NCBI GenBank assembly: GCA_964012875.1
Contig: CAXGUU010000011.1
Location: 1 to 24,834, forward strand
DNA length: 24,834 nucleotides
Source: CAXGUU01 sp964012875
Lineage (GTDB): Bacteria; Pseudomonadota; Gammaproteobacteria; Ga0077536
Reading direction: 5' to 3'
The notes under the pieces were generated by a model, which was not told where the DNA came from, searched no databases, and saw nothing but the letters and a program-made list of their open reading frames with translations. Positions within the stretch are counted from its first letter, which is position 1; each line of letters begins with the position of its first letter. The position numbers and the translations under genes are program-made. Positions 24,039 through 24,834 of the stretch are shown here, piece by piece.

Positions 24039-24834
24039 TCAGCCGCTCTCGACCAGCGTGTCATGCAGTAGGCTGGCGTCGTAATCACTCGTCACAAACG
24101 CGTTACCTAACGATTTCAACAACACCAGGCGTATGTCACCTCCAGTGTTCTTTTTGTCGCGTGACATCACTTCGAGGTATTGAGCAGGCGTGACACCAGC
24201 CGGCGCGACTGTCGGCAGGCCGGCAGCGAGCAGCATTTGGCACACCCGATTGACATCGCCACCAGAAATCCAGCCACAGCGCGCTGACATACGGGCGGCC
24301 ATTACCATGCCGATCGCGACGGCTTCGCCGTGCAGGTATTCGCCGTAGCCCTGAATTGTTTCTATCGCATGGCCGAAGCTATGGCCCAGGTTGAGCAGCG
24401 CTCGACTGCCGGATTCTCGCTCATCCGCGGTGACGACTTCGGCCTTGTTTTCACAAGAACGCCTGATTGCAAATCGGAGCGCGTCGTTGTCACGCTGGAT
24501 CAGGGCGCCGAGGTTCTCCTCCAGCCAGCTGAGAAAGTCGCTGTCGCGAATTAACCCGTACTTGATGATCTCGGCAAGCCCGGCGGCAAATTCGCGGTCC
24601 GGCAGCGTGTCGAACACAGACGTATCAGCGATCACCATTTGCGGTTGGTAGAAGGCACCGATCATGTTCTTCCCTAACGGATGATTGACTGCCGTTTTCC
24701 CTCCGACCGATGAGTCGACCTGGGCTAGCAGTGTCGTTGGTGCTTGAACATATGCGATTCCTCTCTGGTAGCACGCCGCTGCAAACCCTGTCAGGTCGCC
24801 GACGACGCCACCGCCGAGGGCGAGGGTGAGGGCG
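24039..24834 (-). CDS. aroB: 3-dehydroquinate synthase, C-terminal part (cut by window edge)
   Basis: Converts DAHP to 3-dehydroquinate, step two of the shikimate pathway, using NAD and a divalent metal. The 264 residues present start in the NAD-binding ALGGGVVGDLTGFAAA. They continue through PTTLLAQVDSSVGGKTAVNH, KNMIGAFYQP, AAGLAEIIKYGLI (a metal ligand Glu and substrate-binding Lys), KAEVVTADERE, and the metal-binding His motifs NLGHSFGHAIE and LHGEAVAIGM. Roughly 100 N-terminal residues lie beyond the edge, probably preceded by aroK. All visible active-site residues are conserved. Confidence 0.96.
   Translation of the reverse strand, partial: ALTLALGGGVVGDLTGFAAACYQRGIAYVQAPTTLLAQVDSSVGGKTAVNHPLGKNMIGAFYQPQMVIADTSVFDTLPDREFAAGLAEIIKYGLIRDSDFLSWLEENLGALIQRDNDALRFAIRRSCENKAEVVTADERESGSRALLNLGHSFGHAIETIQGYGEYLHGEAVAIGMVMAARMSARCGWISGGDVNRVCQMLLAAGLPTVAPAGVTPAQYLEVMSRDKKNTGGDIRLVLLKSLGNAFVTSDYDASLLHDTLVESG

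Noticed and set aside
1..24834. Hidden mobile element, CRISPR array, prophage or biosynthetic cluster
   Set aside because: Nearly all of the sequence is covered by recognisable housekeeping genes; I saw no transposase, integrase, regular repeats, or attachment-site duplication at the tRNA.

Overview
This window looks like chromosomal housekeeping DNA from a gammaproteobacterium. It is moderately GC-rich and dense, with genes packed into short operons that often overlap by a few bases and often use TTG or GTG starts. The evidence is the set of characteristic gammaproteobacterial gene pairings, read from protein motifs: pepA-holC-valS divergent from an lpt gene, pcnB-folK-panC, miaB-phoH(ybeZ)-ybeY-corC-lnt, gltB-gltD-hemE, and aroB followed by a damX-type gene. 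In E. coli these blocks are far apart, so this lineage has its own arrangement. A deep-branching marine or soil gammaproteobacterium (for example the Woeseiales/Steroidobacterales side) is my guess; nothing here proves it.

Layout, left to right. 1-2926 (minus): pepA, holC and the 5' part of valS, with an odd 317-bp stretch between holC and the conserved valS start. 2927-3072: divergent regulatory region with a perfect inverted repeat. 3073-4140 (plus): lptG without its usual partner lptF. 4152-4577 (minus): RDD membrane protein. 4681-5706 (plus): exported alpha/beta hydrolase. 5723-5798 (minus): tRNA-Glu(CTC). 5935-8691 (plus): pcnB-folK then panC, with panB missing from between them. 8740-13984 (plus): miaB, phoH-like, ybeY, corC and lnt, a translation/RNA-modification and envelope operon. 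13941-22023 (minus): gltB-gltD-hemE-popT, tail-to-tail with lnt and overlapping it by 44 bp. 22210-24834 (minus): aroB (3' part), a dNTP triphosphohydrolase, and a damaged damX-like SPOR gene.

How the genes work together. GltB and GltD form NADPH glutamate synthase. The resulting glutamate could be charged onto the tRNA-Glu and enter C5 heme synthesis (HemE). PcnB, the PhoH-like ATPase and YbeY act on RNA, and MiaB on tRNA. LptG, Lnt and PopT are inner-membrane envelope factors for LPS export, lipoprotein acylation and undecaprenyl-phosphate recycling. AroB, FolK and PanC feed aromatic, folate and CoA synthesis.

I found no mobile element, CRISPR array, prophage, defence island or unknown multi-gene system. 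The most notable observation is the damX-like locus: its reading frame is broken at a G-TTT-AAC site, its P-loop domain is truncated and has Arg in place of the Walker A Lys, and no membrane segment is left. Next are the absences of lptF and panB from their canonical positions, the open N-terminal extension of valS with a possible remnant ORF, and the lnt/popT 3' overlap.
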